Program-made: the position numbers and the translations under genes
Shown here: one piece after another, positions 1-12,908 of the stretch
Layout of the letters: every line of letters starts with the position of its first letter
Numbering within the stretch: position 1 is the first letter of the stretch
Source of the DNA: Hypomesus transpacificus
Lineage: Eukaryota; Chordata; Actinopteri; Osmeriformes; Osmeridae
DNA: 64,000 nt
NCBI RefSeq assembly: GCF_021917145.1
Contig: NC_061063.1
Coordinates: forward strand, 8,325,097 to 8,389,096
Direction: 5' to 3'
The notes under the pieces: model-generated
The model's database searches: none
Seen by the model: only the letters and a program-made list of their open reading frames with translations
Told to the model about the DNA's origin: nothing

Positions 1-18
1 CCTGCTGCCTCCATCCAG

Positions 19-1286
19 GACGCTCAGAAGTGGCTCCTCAAGAACCGCTTCAACTCCTACACCAGACTATTCACACACTTCTCAGGTGTATATATATATA
101 TATAAATATATACACACACACACACACGTGTGTGTTTGGTTCTGAGTGCGTTTTCCCCTCCTGCTCGTCTTGACTTCCTGACCTTTGACCTTTCTCTGCC
201 TCTTCAGGTTCTGATTTGTTGAAGTTGACCCGGGACGACTTGGTCCAGATCTGTGGACCTGCAGACGGGATCAGACTCTTTAATGCACTTAAATCCAGGT
301 GTGTGTGTGTGTGGCTTATGTGTCTGTCAGTTGAAACATCTGTTGTGTGGGGTTCTTTGTCATTATATAATGTGTGTGTGTGTGTGTGTGTAGGTCTGTG
401 CGCCCCAGGTTGACGGTGTACGTGTGTCAGGAGTCCCTCAGCGAGAGCCCTCTGCTGGAGAGGAGGTGCGACAGCGAGAACGGAGAACACAGCAACCCCT
501 CCAGCTCACATGGTGCGTCACTGTGGGGGTATACTGTGGGGGCATACTGTGGGGGCATACTGTGGGGGTACCTTTTACACGTCTAGAAGAATCACTTTGC
601 CAATACTGTGTGTGTGTGTGCACAGTGTACCACGCGTTGTACCTGGAGGAGCTGACTGCAGCCGAGCTCATCCGTAAGCTGGCGTGTGTGTGCGGCCTGC
701 CTCTGGGACAGATCAACCAGGTTTACCGACACGGGCCCACTGGCATACACATCCTCCTGAGTGACCAGGTTAAGAGCACACACACACACTCTCTCTCTCA
801 CACACACACCCTATACATTTTCCTATACATTTCTTATTGATGAAATCTCTCCAGGAAGAGCAGTTTTATTTGAGTGTTTGCATGGCATTTCCATACAGTA
901 CACCGTCTGTTACACAACCCACCAGTCCCCCTGTCCAGCTTTCAGTAGAAGAGGGTCTGCCTCAGTCTGCCCCAGTCTGCCCCAGTCTGCCTCAGTGTGC
1001 CCCAGTCTGGCCCACCACCACACCTGACTGGTGTTTTCTCTGTTCTGTCCCAGATGGTTTACAACTTACCCGACGAGAGCTGTTTTTTGATCAACACGCT
1101 CAAAGGTAGGTTCCTAACCTGGCTCGCTGGTTACGTCAGTAGGCATAATGTCGTATCATGGCAGGGGAAGAAATAGCCTCTGGTTTTTCTAATGTTGATT
1201 TGACCTGTGCTAAGCTAGCGCTCGTTCTCTCTCTCTCTCTCTCTCCAGACGAGTTGGGGGAGGGTCTTCACCTGATCCTCAAGTAG
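19..1286 (+). CDS. ubp1: ubp1, C-terminal part (CP2/grainyhead-family transcription factor)
   Basis: These are the last exons of a TFCP2/UBP1-type DNA-binding transcription factor; the upstream part, including the CP2 DNA-binding domain, lies outside the window. Visible exons are 19-85, 208-298, 394-512, 626-768, 1054-1105 and 1249-1286 (stop TAG), all with GT-AG borders and matching phases. They encode the SAM-like oligomerisation region ([11 protein letters not shown], then [20 protein letters not shown]) and the C-terminal dimerisation region ([19 protein letters not shown], then [14 protein letters not shown] and DESCF), ending in HLILK. The choice of ubp1 over its paralogue tfcp2 rests on the [11 protein letters not shown] segment, which is closer to UBP1, and on the neighbouring pdcd6ip, as in the human 3p22.3 region. 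The family call is secure; the paralogue call is good but not proven. Confidence 0.83.
521..568. repeat. 15-bp tandem repeat in ubp1 intron
   Basis: About three and a half copies of a unit like GTGGGGGCATACT lie just after the 512 exon end. It is a local tandem duplication inside an intron with no evident function. Confidence 0.7.
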
Positions 1287-4200
1287 CGACGGAGGTCCAC
1301 AACATCTCCACTCCAGCCTCAATTTAGAGAAGAAGCCTCTTTGTCTCTCTCCCTGCCCCCCGACCCTCTCTCTCCCTGCCCCCCAATCCCACAGACTCTC
1401 CCCCCCCCCCCCCCCCCCCCCCCCCCACACACACACATCTCTCTCTCACATTGCTCAGTTGGTTGAGTGGAATGCTGTGGAGACTGACCTAAGCCATGTA
1501 AATGTTAGAATCTGACCTGGGTGTGTCCATTGTTTCATATTGAAAACATTTATTAACGTGGGAGATCGATCTTAAGGGAGAGGGGGATGTGGGGTGGGGG
1601 CAATGCTTGTGATGCGTGACCTAACTTTGATTTCTATTTTTGTATGGTTGTATGTGCGTTGGGTGAGAGGGGGAAGGGTCATTTAAAGGGGGGGGGGGGG
1701 GGGGAAGAGACTCAGTGCGAGCCTGTCAGAGGATGGGAGGATAGGAGAGGGAGTTATGATCCTCACTCACACACAATACAGCCAGTGCTTGGCCAGTGTT
1801 CTGTAATGTATAGGCAGCAATGGAAAACAATACTGAAGATGGGAAACCTAGTCCACTCTGTGTGCAATGTGTCTCGTTTACTGTGGCTGCCATTCTGTGG
1901 GCTCGGTCTCCCTTAAACACACCCTCTCCTGTTCATATACAGCCACAAGCTAACCTCCACAATATTTGTGTGCGTCTCGTGCAACCTTTTTAGCAGACAT
2001 GGTGTGTGTACTCAAGTTGAATGCTTTGAACAGACTGTTGCTTTGTGGCTGCTGTTATCAGGCATTATAGAACTGTGGTCAGAACCTTCTCAAGTTGGTA
2101 GATTGTGAGGTAAGCCCTTTGTTTGATCATGAGGGCTGATCCATCTCGCGTCACAAGGAGGGGTGTTCTTAGCAGTGCCATGTTCATAGAGCTAGGATTC
2201 CAGATTCAGATGGTGGCCTCTAGATCACAAAGCTGTTCCGTCTCCCCTGTGGGCTCTCCAGGTCTGGGGCCTGAGGGGGCCTGAGGGGGCCTGGGCCCCC
2301 TGCGATAGATGACAGCACCCCTACTCTTAATGAAAATATGAGCCCGCCAAGTGTTGGTTCTGCCCACATGTTCAAATGTAGGCCAGAGGATGTGATAAAA
2401 AGATTCATTGGGAACTTAGACATTTGGAGTAGACTACTTACTAGGGCCTGGTCAGTTCAGATTCCTGCCTGGCCTATTGTCAGTAGGAAAGGATCTCCTA
2501 CCAAGGTGCTGCCCGCTATGGCCACGCTTTGACCTGGTTCATGTCAGCATGACTCAAGATGTTTCTCTTCATTTTAGGTTTTTATTTTTTACTAAACTTC
2601 TTGTAGCATAATGCCTTTGTTTTTTTTGTTTTTTCGTAACATTTACATTTGTAGACAGTTGTGTTAGACGTGTTTCTGGTGCCATACTGCCTGTTGGCAA
2701 TCATGAGTCATCCCTCATTTGCACACACTTCAAACACGGGCACACGCACACACACACACACACACACATACATCCATACATCCATCCATCCATCCATCCA
2801 TAGCATAGAAATTTCTCCTTGCCTCCTCTCCCCTACCAGTACTGATTTGAAGCATGGGCTTGTTTGAAGTTGCATGTTTTATACATAATGGACATTTCAA
2901 GTTCAGTTAGCTGTCTGTGGGTCTGTTGTCAGTCAGTCTGTGTTGTTGATAGAATATAAATAAGGTGAGAAATTTAGGACAATTGAGTTGCCCACCCACC
3001 CCCACCACCAGCCTATTCAGTACAGGATCCAGGAAGCAACTATTATCCAAAATGTACTATGAAATGGACCAAACCAGTTTTGGATAGGCCTAAATATCTC
3101 ATTGTATTGGGCTTGTAAAAAAAAGGGGCTTAAATGAAGCGGCTTGGAATATAGACAGTACAGGTAGCACTGTAACCACACAGAACGGCCACAGCCTTGT
3201 TCACCACTTAAAGTCACAAGTCAACTGCATGATTATTAGCAGTGTGCTGATCTCTCTCTCACCAAGACTGGGACCATATCAGAAGGATTCGTTACACAAC
3301 GTTTACACAGAAGAGCATTAATTGAGTGGAACAGGTAGAGTATGAGTGTCTTATGTGCAGTAGGGTCCTGCAGCAGCTCTACACATCACGTTTCTGTTTG
3401 CCACATTGTTCAGTAACCTGGGGCGTTGTCATGGCCTGCTCCCAATGTACATGTGCATGTCCCTGGTACATCAGGGTGGTACATGTGCGCTCTGGTAGGA
3501 ATGGGACAGGTGTGTCCAGGGATGGCTGCTCACCCCTAAGAGGAGAGCTGGGGAAAAGCTGAACGGGTTTTTCATTTTTCTTCTTTTTTTTTCTCTGGGC
3601 TGGGAAATGTAGCTGTGTGTATGAGTGCGTGTGTTGTATCAAAACATCTTGCAATCATCATTAAGGCTAAATTAGTTTGACCATTTCTGTAGTTCTCTAG
3701 AGCTTTTCCGATTGGCATGATCCGTGTTTAGTTTACATTTTTAGTAAAGAGCATGGGGGGGGGGCGGGGGGGCGCGGCATTAAAAGTGGAGCCCTCCCTA
3801 TTGTTTCCAGAAATAAAAGACCAAGTCTGCACTGAAAACCACAGAACTCAAACTTGATGTATCGTGAATAGTTCTACAACCACAACCACACCCTTCACTT
3901 TCTTACAGGAAGAATCTTAAAAAGCACGTTTGTGTTTCACTCCTCCTCACCATAGTCTGGGAACCCCTGCTCCATGCGGCTCCATGCGGCTCCATAGATG
4001 TGGTTTTAACCCACAGATCTAGGGACAGGTTAGCATGTTCTACCCTATGTGATTCTTTTTGGTATTTAGAGATAGAAATTTGATGTATAAAAAACATAAA
4101 AATACATCAGTCTCACATGCTAAATACAAGAACGCCTGTTGTGGTATTTAAGTGTTGATCGCTGGAGAGCCATTCCCTGGTCTGTTCATGTGTGTTTGTG

Positions 4201-4856
4201 AGATAAGAAATGATGATCACTGTGTCTTTGTAAAGGATAATGTCATTGATGATGCTTCTCATGTACAGTACAATATTATGGAGATGTCCACAAACACAAA
4301 CCTCCACTGGAAATTAAAATGGTTTCATAAAGATGTGTTGTCTATGTATATTCTGATCATGTTGCAACTTCACATGTAAACTATGAAGGTGAAAGATGAA
4401 TCTCTACATAGTTCATGATTTTAATATACTAATGAGCACAATTGACATATTACCAATGTTAATAAATGTATAGGAGTGACCATGATTGGGCCAGATCTCC
4501 TCAACTTAACTGAGTAACCAATAATATCCTAAACATGCAAGTCATTCACGGTTGATAGAACAAGTAGCCTACTACAGTAATGCTTAACATAGCGTTCAAT
4601 GTTAATCCTTTTAAAATATATTGTACACAAGTTTTTTTAAATGCATTGATGCATAAATTTGAAAGAAACTAATATTCAGTTACTAGTCTGTATTGTATTT
4701 CAGTGTTATGAACTCATTATTAAAAACTAGTACTTGTTAATTAGATATTAGTAACTATTCCAATTTACCATTCTAATACAAATGAATAATTGATTTAAAA
4801 CTCAAAAACGAAATGTAAGAATAAATACATACCTGTCACTTTTAAATGGTATAATG
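1287..4856 (+). other. ubp1 3' UTR and intergenic sequence
   Basis: No coding exon was found here. The stretch starts as the ubp1 3' UTR and contains a 27-base poly-C run (1400-1426), a poly-G run near 1689, a (CA)n/(CATC)n microsatellite near 2747-2800 and AT-rich sequence after 4100. An AATAAA at 3812-3817 is a possible polyadenylation signal, which would give a UTR of about 2.5 kb; this is tentative. Short reading frames here have no recognisable similarity. Confidence 0.5.
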
Positions 4857-5122
4857 CCTGAGGAAAGTGGGTCCCCCCTGTATATTACAGTCTGGCCATT
4901 TAAAAAGCAATACAGTGATGCTGGTGATGTATGTTACTGTAATCATGATGTGTAACAAGTTTCATCTATTCACCAGTCTTTTACACTGAGAACACAGGGG
5001 GAACATATTTCCCTGGATGCCTGACGAAAGTGGTTCCCCCTTGTATATTACAGACTGGCCATCTAATAAATAATACAGTGATGCTGGTGATGTATTTTAC
5101 TGTGATCATTGTGTAAAACAAG
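4857..5122. repeat. Pair of ~103-bp direct repeats upstream of pdcd6ip
   Basis: The stretch 4857-4959 is repeated with few changes at 5020-5122. Both copies share GTATATTACAG, CTGGCCAT and ATACAGTGATGCTGGTGATG, and both end in a GTGTAA..ACAAG tail. The copies are separated by about 60 bases and lie 340 bases upstream of the pdcd6ip start codon. Confidence 0.8.
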
Positions 5123-5459
5123 AACCTTTCGAAACCTTTTTGAAAAAAGAAATTCAATATTTTAAACTTTTTTTTTTTAACTTTTTATTTAACATTTTTC
5201 AAACCTTTACAAAACCTTTTTACTACAGCCACACCAATACTTGTGTGAAACAAGCAATACAATTAAGTATTGTATTGTGTATGTATTCACATTGAAATTC
5301 AGACGTTGCTCTGTCATCTGTTCTGCTCCTGCGCACCTGTGGGCTAACGTCATCTGACGTTTCACAGCAGAATACAGGAAGTGAAATTGCAGTTGTTTTT
5401 GTCCGATTGAAAGCGAGTTTCCCTCCTCTCCGATCTGTTGTCGTTTAATGCGGGCTGAA

Positions 5460-8400
5460 ATGGCGACTTTTATTTCGGTCCCGTTGAAAAAGTCATCTGA
5501 AGTCGATCTTGTTAAACCACTTTCAAAATTTGTCACGGCTACATACCCAGCTGGTGAGGATCAAGTTGAATATCTTCGGTCTGTAGAGGAGTTGAACAAG
5601 CTCCGCAAGAGTGCTCTGGGGAGGCCGCTTGACAAACACGAGAGCTCGCTGGAGATCCTCCTGAGGTGAGACATCTTCCCAACTTCGACGCAATGGGAGC
5701 TGTGTAGCGTTGGTTGCTAACGCTAGCATGACATACTTTTAATCTGTGCGGAAATACATCTAGCCGCACCCTGGTTTGTATGAACAGCTAGTCTAGCTAC
5801 CTACAACTAGCTCGTTTGCTCGCTAGCTAGGTTTTACGTTTCGTGTATATGTCTAGTTTCGAACATTATTTATACCAGCTTTACGTGGTACTGTTGTCGA
5901 ATTGTCAATGTGTATTAGTTGCAGTGAGGAATTACTTTAGGCCCATGTCAACATCCTTTGTTTACTCGCTGCCAATTTAGCTACATATCCAGCGGACTGA
6001 CTGATGTCATAACATTTTCATCCTGGCTCAAGTCATCGTGTGATACAAACACAATTTAAAATGTATTATTTTGGCGAAATCTTTTGGACTTTAGTTTTAG
6101 TAACATTTTGAGTTAAATATTGAGAAGGATTAGAATCGAACCCTGTCTAATTGTAATTTTTAAGTGGTTTCAAAGAAGTGAAGGCCATTGAACAGATGTT
6201 TGTGATTTTAACTGACTTGGGGGTCAAACAAAATTCAGATTGGCCAGGATGGTGTCAGATTGTTTTGCATAGTGGATCATGGAGGAAATGGGGATGCGAT
6301 TTGGTTAACAAAGGTTGCCTAGCTGTGTTGCTCAATTTAACCCATGTTGGAACTTTGGGGGACTGTGTAAAACAGCGCCCAGTCCTTGGGAACTTGCTAA
6401 CTATTAAAATGAATAATGAGCTGACACTCCTTTATGATCGTGGTATTGATTCCAATCAATTACCACGTAAGAATGATATATTAGCAGTCCATGAAAAAAC
6501 AAAAAAACAAAAGTCGAGTAATAATTCTACAGATGTGTCTGCAGATTCACTAGAGTCTATGCCCACCATGCCCCCTGGATGCATCTTACCCTCATCAGTT
6601 ACATACCTGTTCTGTTCATCTAGGTAGTGGGGACGTTAATGACAGGTAGACTTTGCTCTGGCTTTCAGCCTAATACATAACAGACCGGTGTTTGCTTGCT
6701 GAGCATTGTGAATAGGCAGCTAGGCCTACTCATTGTATGATTGTTTAACTTCTACTTAGTTGCATTGCAGCGTTCTAGTAGCTTACCCCCAATATAATAA
6801 AGCTGCTGTAGGGAGTGGGCTGGTGAATGCCAGCACGTTAGCATTCTCTGGCTAAATCTCTACATAGCCTACTAGCACCACTCTGCTACTTTTGAGTGGG
6901 GTGCTGAATGTTAACATTGTACCTCCTTGGCTCTTTCCGAGGTCAGCCATGTGCCAGGTTGCTATGGCAACATTCCCCATTCACCCAATGCCTTTCACAA
7001 CCCCAGACAGACGGCCATTGTGTCACCTTGGCAACCGCTGTTTTGTTCTGGAAAGTTTCGGCTTTCCTCTCTCTCTCTCGCTGTCTGATCTCATGTAGTT
7101 GTTAATCCCGATCAGAGCGCTTCCTCTACAAGGCCTATATACCCACTAGACTGGGAGGGAGAATGGTTTATTTAACTGTAAATAGGGGATTCCTAGTACT
7201 CTGTGTGAGTGGTCACTGACCCAAAATAGAATGTTCCAGATTGAAGCCACCGAAGGAACTGTCGTGTTTGTGTGTGTGTGAGTGTGACTCGGCACCACTC
7301 CCCCTCATGATCGCATTACCACAGCGATGACACACATAGGGAGGTGAATCACATGCCACTGAACCCTGATTGGTCAACTTCTTCCCTCCTTCTCAGGTAC
7401 TATGACCAGCTGTGTGCCGTGGAGCCCAAGTTCCCCTTCTCTGAAAACCAGGTAGAGTGTGTGTGTGTGTGTGTGTGTGCGTACGCGTGTGTTGAGCGTG
7501 TTAAGAGTGTGTCATGAGGTCAAATATGTATTTCTCTCGTCTTGCAGCTGTGTTTAACCTTCACATGGAAAGATGCCTTTGATAAAGGATCACTGTTCGG
7601 AGGGTCGGTTAAGCTGGGTAAGATTTCCTTGTCTTGATGCACGCGCTGTCACACATGCCTGACAAAGTGATGAGTATGATGATGAGTCATTGAACCGTGT
7701 ATTCCTCCACTCACTCCACGTCTGCTTAAAGTATGCAGACACGTGGTGTACTAGGGCTTCATTAAGAAGGTATATCAGTCTCATGCCCTTTTCTCTGTAA
7801 GGAACTGGACTGATGGTTTCTGTGTGTGTGTGTCTCACTAGTTTTAAAGGGGATGTGTGTTGTCAGGAACATAATTACATCATAAACAAGGACTGCCTTT
7901 TGTATTGATCCACCTTTTCTGTTTACCAGTTGATTATCCCTGTGTTTACTGTGAAAAACCACTCAGCAGGATCCTACTTCCTGTCTGATGTTACTCTCTC
8001 TCTCCACTCGGATGACGCATAAACTCCAAATCTTAGTCTGATGTCACAACATTGTTGGAGACTGAACTTTTCTTTCCACAATGTGTGTGTGTGTGTTCTA
8101 GCTTTGGCCAGTCTTGGCTATGAGAAGACGTGTGTGTTGTTTAATGGAGCCGCGCTAGCTAGTCAGATCGCTTCAGAACAGAACCTGGACAGCGACGAAG
8201 GATTGAAGGCTGCCGCAAAATACTACCAGGTACTACTTCGAGAAATCAATACTACCAGGAAGTATTTTGAGCAAATAAGGTGCTAATCAGACACTGCAAA
8301 CCTTTTTAATCTCTCTTTTTCTCTCTCCCTCTCTCTCCATTTCTATCTTTCTATCCACCCCAACTTGTCCCCGTCAAGCTGGCCAGTGGAGCGTTTGGCC

Positions 8401-10011
8401 ACATCAAGGACACAGTGCTGTCGGCCCTGAACAGGGAGCCCACCATGGACATCTCCCCTGAGACTGTAGGAACCCTGAGCCTCATCATGCTAGCCCAGGC
8501 TCAGGAGGTCTTCTTCCTGAAAGCCACGTCAGGTACACACACACGCACACGCACACACTCACACACACTCCCTCCTCTCTCACTGCTTATGTTGCACCAA
8601 ATGAGGGCCTTGAACTCCTTTCCAGGAAAGCCAGATTGACATCAAAATAAGGAAAACATTTAAAGGAATACAACCCTGTAACTTTGAGTGTTCTAGTTTG
8701 GAATCTAACCTTGGCGACTCTTTACTGTGCAGATAAGATGAAGGACGCCATTATTGCTAAACTGGCCAATCAGGCGGCAGATTTCTATGGAGATGCCTTC
8801 AAGCAGTGCCAGTACAAAGAGAATCTCCCTAAGGTATGTGGCCAGTCGGCAGTCACTCAGTCTAACCCTGCAGGCCCAGCCCTGGCATCAGCAGGGCAGT
8901 ACATTAGTGTATGACACTGAATTGGGAGGTTTTGTGTGTGTGTGTGAGGGGGGGGGGGGGATTGAGTGTTTCACTGTGTGTGTATATTTCTGTGCATTTG
9001 TGGATGTGCAGGATGTGTGTGCACTCTCTGTCCTGAATGGTCCATTTCTGGGTACTTTTCAGCATGTTTGGGTTTGAACTGCTTGGGTAGCTCTCTGACT
9101 GGATCTCCACCACCTTTTAACTTCAGGCTGGACTCTCACAGCTCAATAACTGTAACTCAAACTGTTTGTATGAAATCTTGCTGACCTGTTGTAGTGCATG
9201 ACTGATAAGTGAGCAGACATACAGCCACATACACCAAACGGTGAAGGTCAGGGATAGAAACAGTGTTTCTCTGTAGACAGAGCAAAGTCCTGGATGGGTC
9301 AAAACACTAAGCATCCCTAATTGTTTGGTGGTGGTTTGTGTGTATGTGTGCATCACTGTTGTGTGGAGGACACTTGGTCCATGCATCGTCTGCTAAGTGG
9401 AGAACACGGGAACTCAATTTAATTTAAAGTTTTCTTTGAGTTGTTTTCCCCCTAACACCCAAATACAAACACACACTAATCAGCTCCTAAACCTGGGACT
9501 TGCACAGTGTTGCGGCCGCCATGAATAAACACGGGGCTCCTTACGATGTGTGGGTGTAGGGAGCCTGCCCCGATGAGAAACACAAGCCTGATTTAGCCCT
9601 CCTGTCACAGGCAGACACAACTGCTGTCTTTAGTCTGGCTCCATAGCAAACTGGGATGGGCCAGAGTCGGCTGGAGAGGCAGACTGTGTGGGAGGATGCT
9701 CTGGCATACACGTCTCTTCATCCCTGTCGCCTCCACACACCTGTCTGAATAAGGACCAGGTCTGATGACCTGCTGCCCACGTACTGTCACACCTCTGGGG
9801 ATGTTGACACTGGCTCCCAGACAGAACCCCCCCCCCCCCCCACCATGGTTTCAGCTGGGAGGCTGGCCAACAGTGGTTCAGTAAGAGCAGATGAGGAGAC
9901 GTTGAATGAAGGTTGAGCTAATGTTGCTGGAAGGTTAATCACTCATGGCCTGTTCTGTTTTTTCTCCTGTTATCCTCCTCCTCCTCCTCTGCATCCCTCG
10001 TGATGGTGGTG

Positions 10012-10046
<35 letters not shown>

Positions 10047-12859
10047 CGCGCGTGTGCGCGTGTGCGCGGCTGTTCCCGACTGCTTGTGCCTGTTTGTGAC
10101 TGGCTTTTGTGACGTGGGTGCCGTGTTCGTGGTTCGATATCGCCGGTGTGTCTGTGTCCGTGCTGTTCCGTGGTTTGCCCTTGCGGTGTGTGTGCGTGTG
10201 TTTGTTGCTCTGTGGTTGCCTCTCCCTGGTCAGTATTTTTATTTTCAGGAGGTACTGCCAGTGCTGGCTGCCAAGCACTGCATCATGCAGGCCAACGCTG
10301 AGCTGCACCAGAGCATCCTGGCCAAGCAGAAGAAGCGCTTCGGAGAGGAAATCGCACGTCTGCAGGTACACAGCATGACATCACAGCATGACATCACAGC
10401 ATGACATCACAGCCCGATAACCGGAAGCTGCTGAATTACACCAAACTGCTCACCTTGAACTAACTACAGAAAACAAATACCAACAAAGAACTACCTCTGA
10501 ATCTTATCCCACCTGTTGGTACCCATAAGTACTTATGATATGTGGCATTGTAAAATGCCCGTTAGTTTCCTCTTTGTCCCTTGGAAGAAAAACACCTAGA
10601 AATCTCTAGCTTGATCACTTACTCTTCCTTCATGACCCTGTAATCCTCCATGTTTTTTTCTTCTCCCTCTGCCCATCGTCCGGTCTGTCCGGCAGCACGC
10701 GGCAGAGCTGGTGAAGACGGTGGCGTCACGCTACGACGAGTACGTGAGCGTCAAGGACCTGAGTGACAAGATCAACCGCGCCCTGACCGCCGCCAAGAAA
10801 GACAACGACTTCATCTACCACGACCGTGTCCCCGAGGTCAAAGACCTGGAGCACATCGGCAAGGCTGCGCTGGTCAAGTCCACCGCCATCGCCCCCCCGC
10901 TCAGCCAGAAGTTCACCGGTGAGGAACCACACACACACATCCACACTCAGCTTGTTCACTAGAGGACCACTAGGGTATGGCTAAACAAGCAATGCCTTGA
11001 CACAGGGTGACACCTACAAATGTCTCAAAAGTTGTAACACTTTCTTGCAAGTTTTGAAGCACTAGTGAATGCAGATGTGTGTGTGTTTTCAGACCTGTTT
11101 GAGAAGATGGTTCCCATGGCGGTGCAGCAGTCTATGAGTATTTATAGCCAGAGGAAGGCTGAGACAGTCAACAGACTGGTGGGCACCATGAGAGAGGCCA
11201 CCAACCTCTGCAATGGGTACGTGTGTGTGTGTGTACAACTAGGTAAAACCTTTCCGTGCGTGTGAAAGGTAACATGTCGTTGGATCCCGTGTTGGTCTTC
11301 AGTGTGCTGGCGTCTCTAAACCTGCCGGCGGCTCTGGAGGACCTGTCCGGTGATTCGGTCCCACAATCCATCCTGGAGAAGGCTCGCGCCATCGTGCAGC
11401 AAGGGGGGCTGCAGAGCATAGAGCAGCTGATCAGAGATCTGCCTGAACTGCTGACACGCAACCGGGAAATACTGGATGAGGTACACACTCCAACACACAC
11501 ACACAAACACCGCTGGATCTGAAGCAGAAGTGTGTGTGGTGTGATCAGTGGTAAATGTGTGTGTGTTGGTCTATTAGTCTCTGAAGATGCTGGACAATGA
11601 GGAGACCACCGACAGCGAGCTGAGGACCAAGTTCAACCAACGTTGGAACAGAACTCCCTCCGGAGATCTCTACAAGCCCCTGAGAGCAGGTAGGCACACA
11701 CGCACACACACACGCACACACATGCACACACACACACTCTGTAAGCAGTTACATAAAGCCTATGACTCACTCCACATTAAAAGGCTGTATTGACAAACCT
11801 TGAACACGTATATTTTGACATGAACGGAAATCTCTCTCTCTCTTTCTCTCCTTCCTTCCCTCTATTTCTGTTTCACCCTGGGGTCCCTCCAGAGGGGGGG
11901 AACTTCCGCAGTGTGTTGGACAAGGCTGTGCAGGCCGACCAGGTGGTGAGGGAGCGTTACAACACACACTGCGAGATGATCGCTCTGCTGTGTAAACCTG
12001 AGGCTGAGCTTACTGCAGCCATCCCCTCTGCCAACCCTGCCAAGACCCTGCAGGGCAGCGAGGTGGGGGTGTGTGTGTGTGCGTGTGTGTGTGTGTGTGT
12101 GTGTGGGTGTGCGTGTGTTAGTGAGAGTGTGGATCAACTGAGTAGGTGTTCAGGTGACCAGATTAGCGTGTGTGTGTATTAAACCTGTATATATTTATAA
12201 CACGTGTGTGTGTGTGTGTCTGTCCTAGGTGGTGAACGTGCTGAGGTCTCAGCTCGCCCAGCTGGATGAGGTCAAGAAGGAGAGGGAGGGACTGGAGGCC
12301 GAGATCAAGGCGGTGACCTTTGACATGACTTCCTGCTTCCTGTCGGCACTGGCACAGGACGGGGCCCTGAACGAGGAGCAGCTGTCACTCAGCCAGCTCG
12401 ACCAATCATACGGAGCCTACAACCAGAGGGTGCAGGCCAGCCTGCGGAGCCAGGAGGAGCTGCTGGGACGCGTGCAGGTGGGCGAGCGGGGCTGAGAGGG
12501 AGGGAGAGAGAGGGAGGGGGAGAACAGGAACAGACCACACAGACTGACTCTCTTAACTTCCCCCCCCTCTCTCTCTTTCTTTCTTCCCCTCTCTCCCCCC
12601 CTCTCTCCCCCCCAGACGTCCCACCAGGAGTTCAGCAGTCTGAAACAGTCCAACTCCGAGGCTAACGACCGCGAGGAGGTGTTGAAGAAGCTGGCCTCCG
12701 CCCACGACAGCTACGTGGAGATCAGCAACAACCTGCGCGAGGGCACCAAGGTAACCGTTTCCCGGGGAACCGCGGAAAGGGTTACCAGGGCGTTGCCAAG
12801 AAGCTCAGCTGAATAGTCTAACTATGCTTTTCTTCCTCGCTTTTTGATTTATTTCCTTC

Positions 12860-12908
<49 letters not shown>

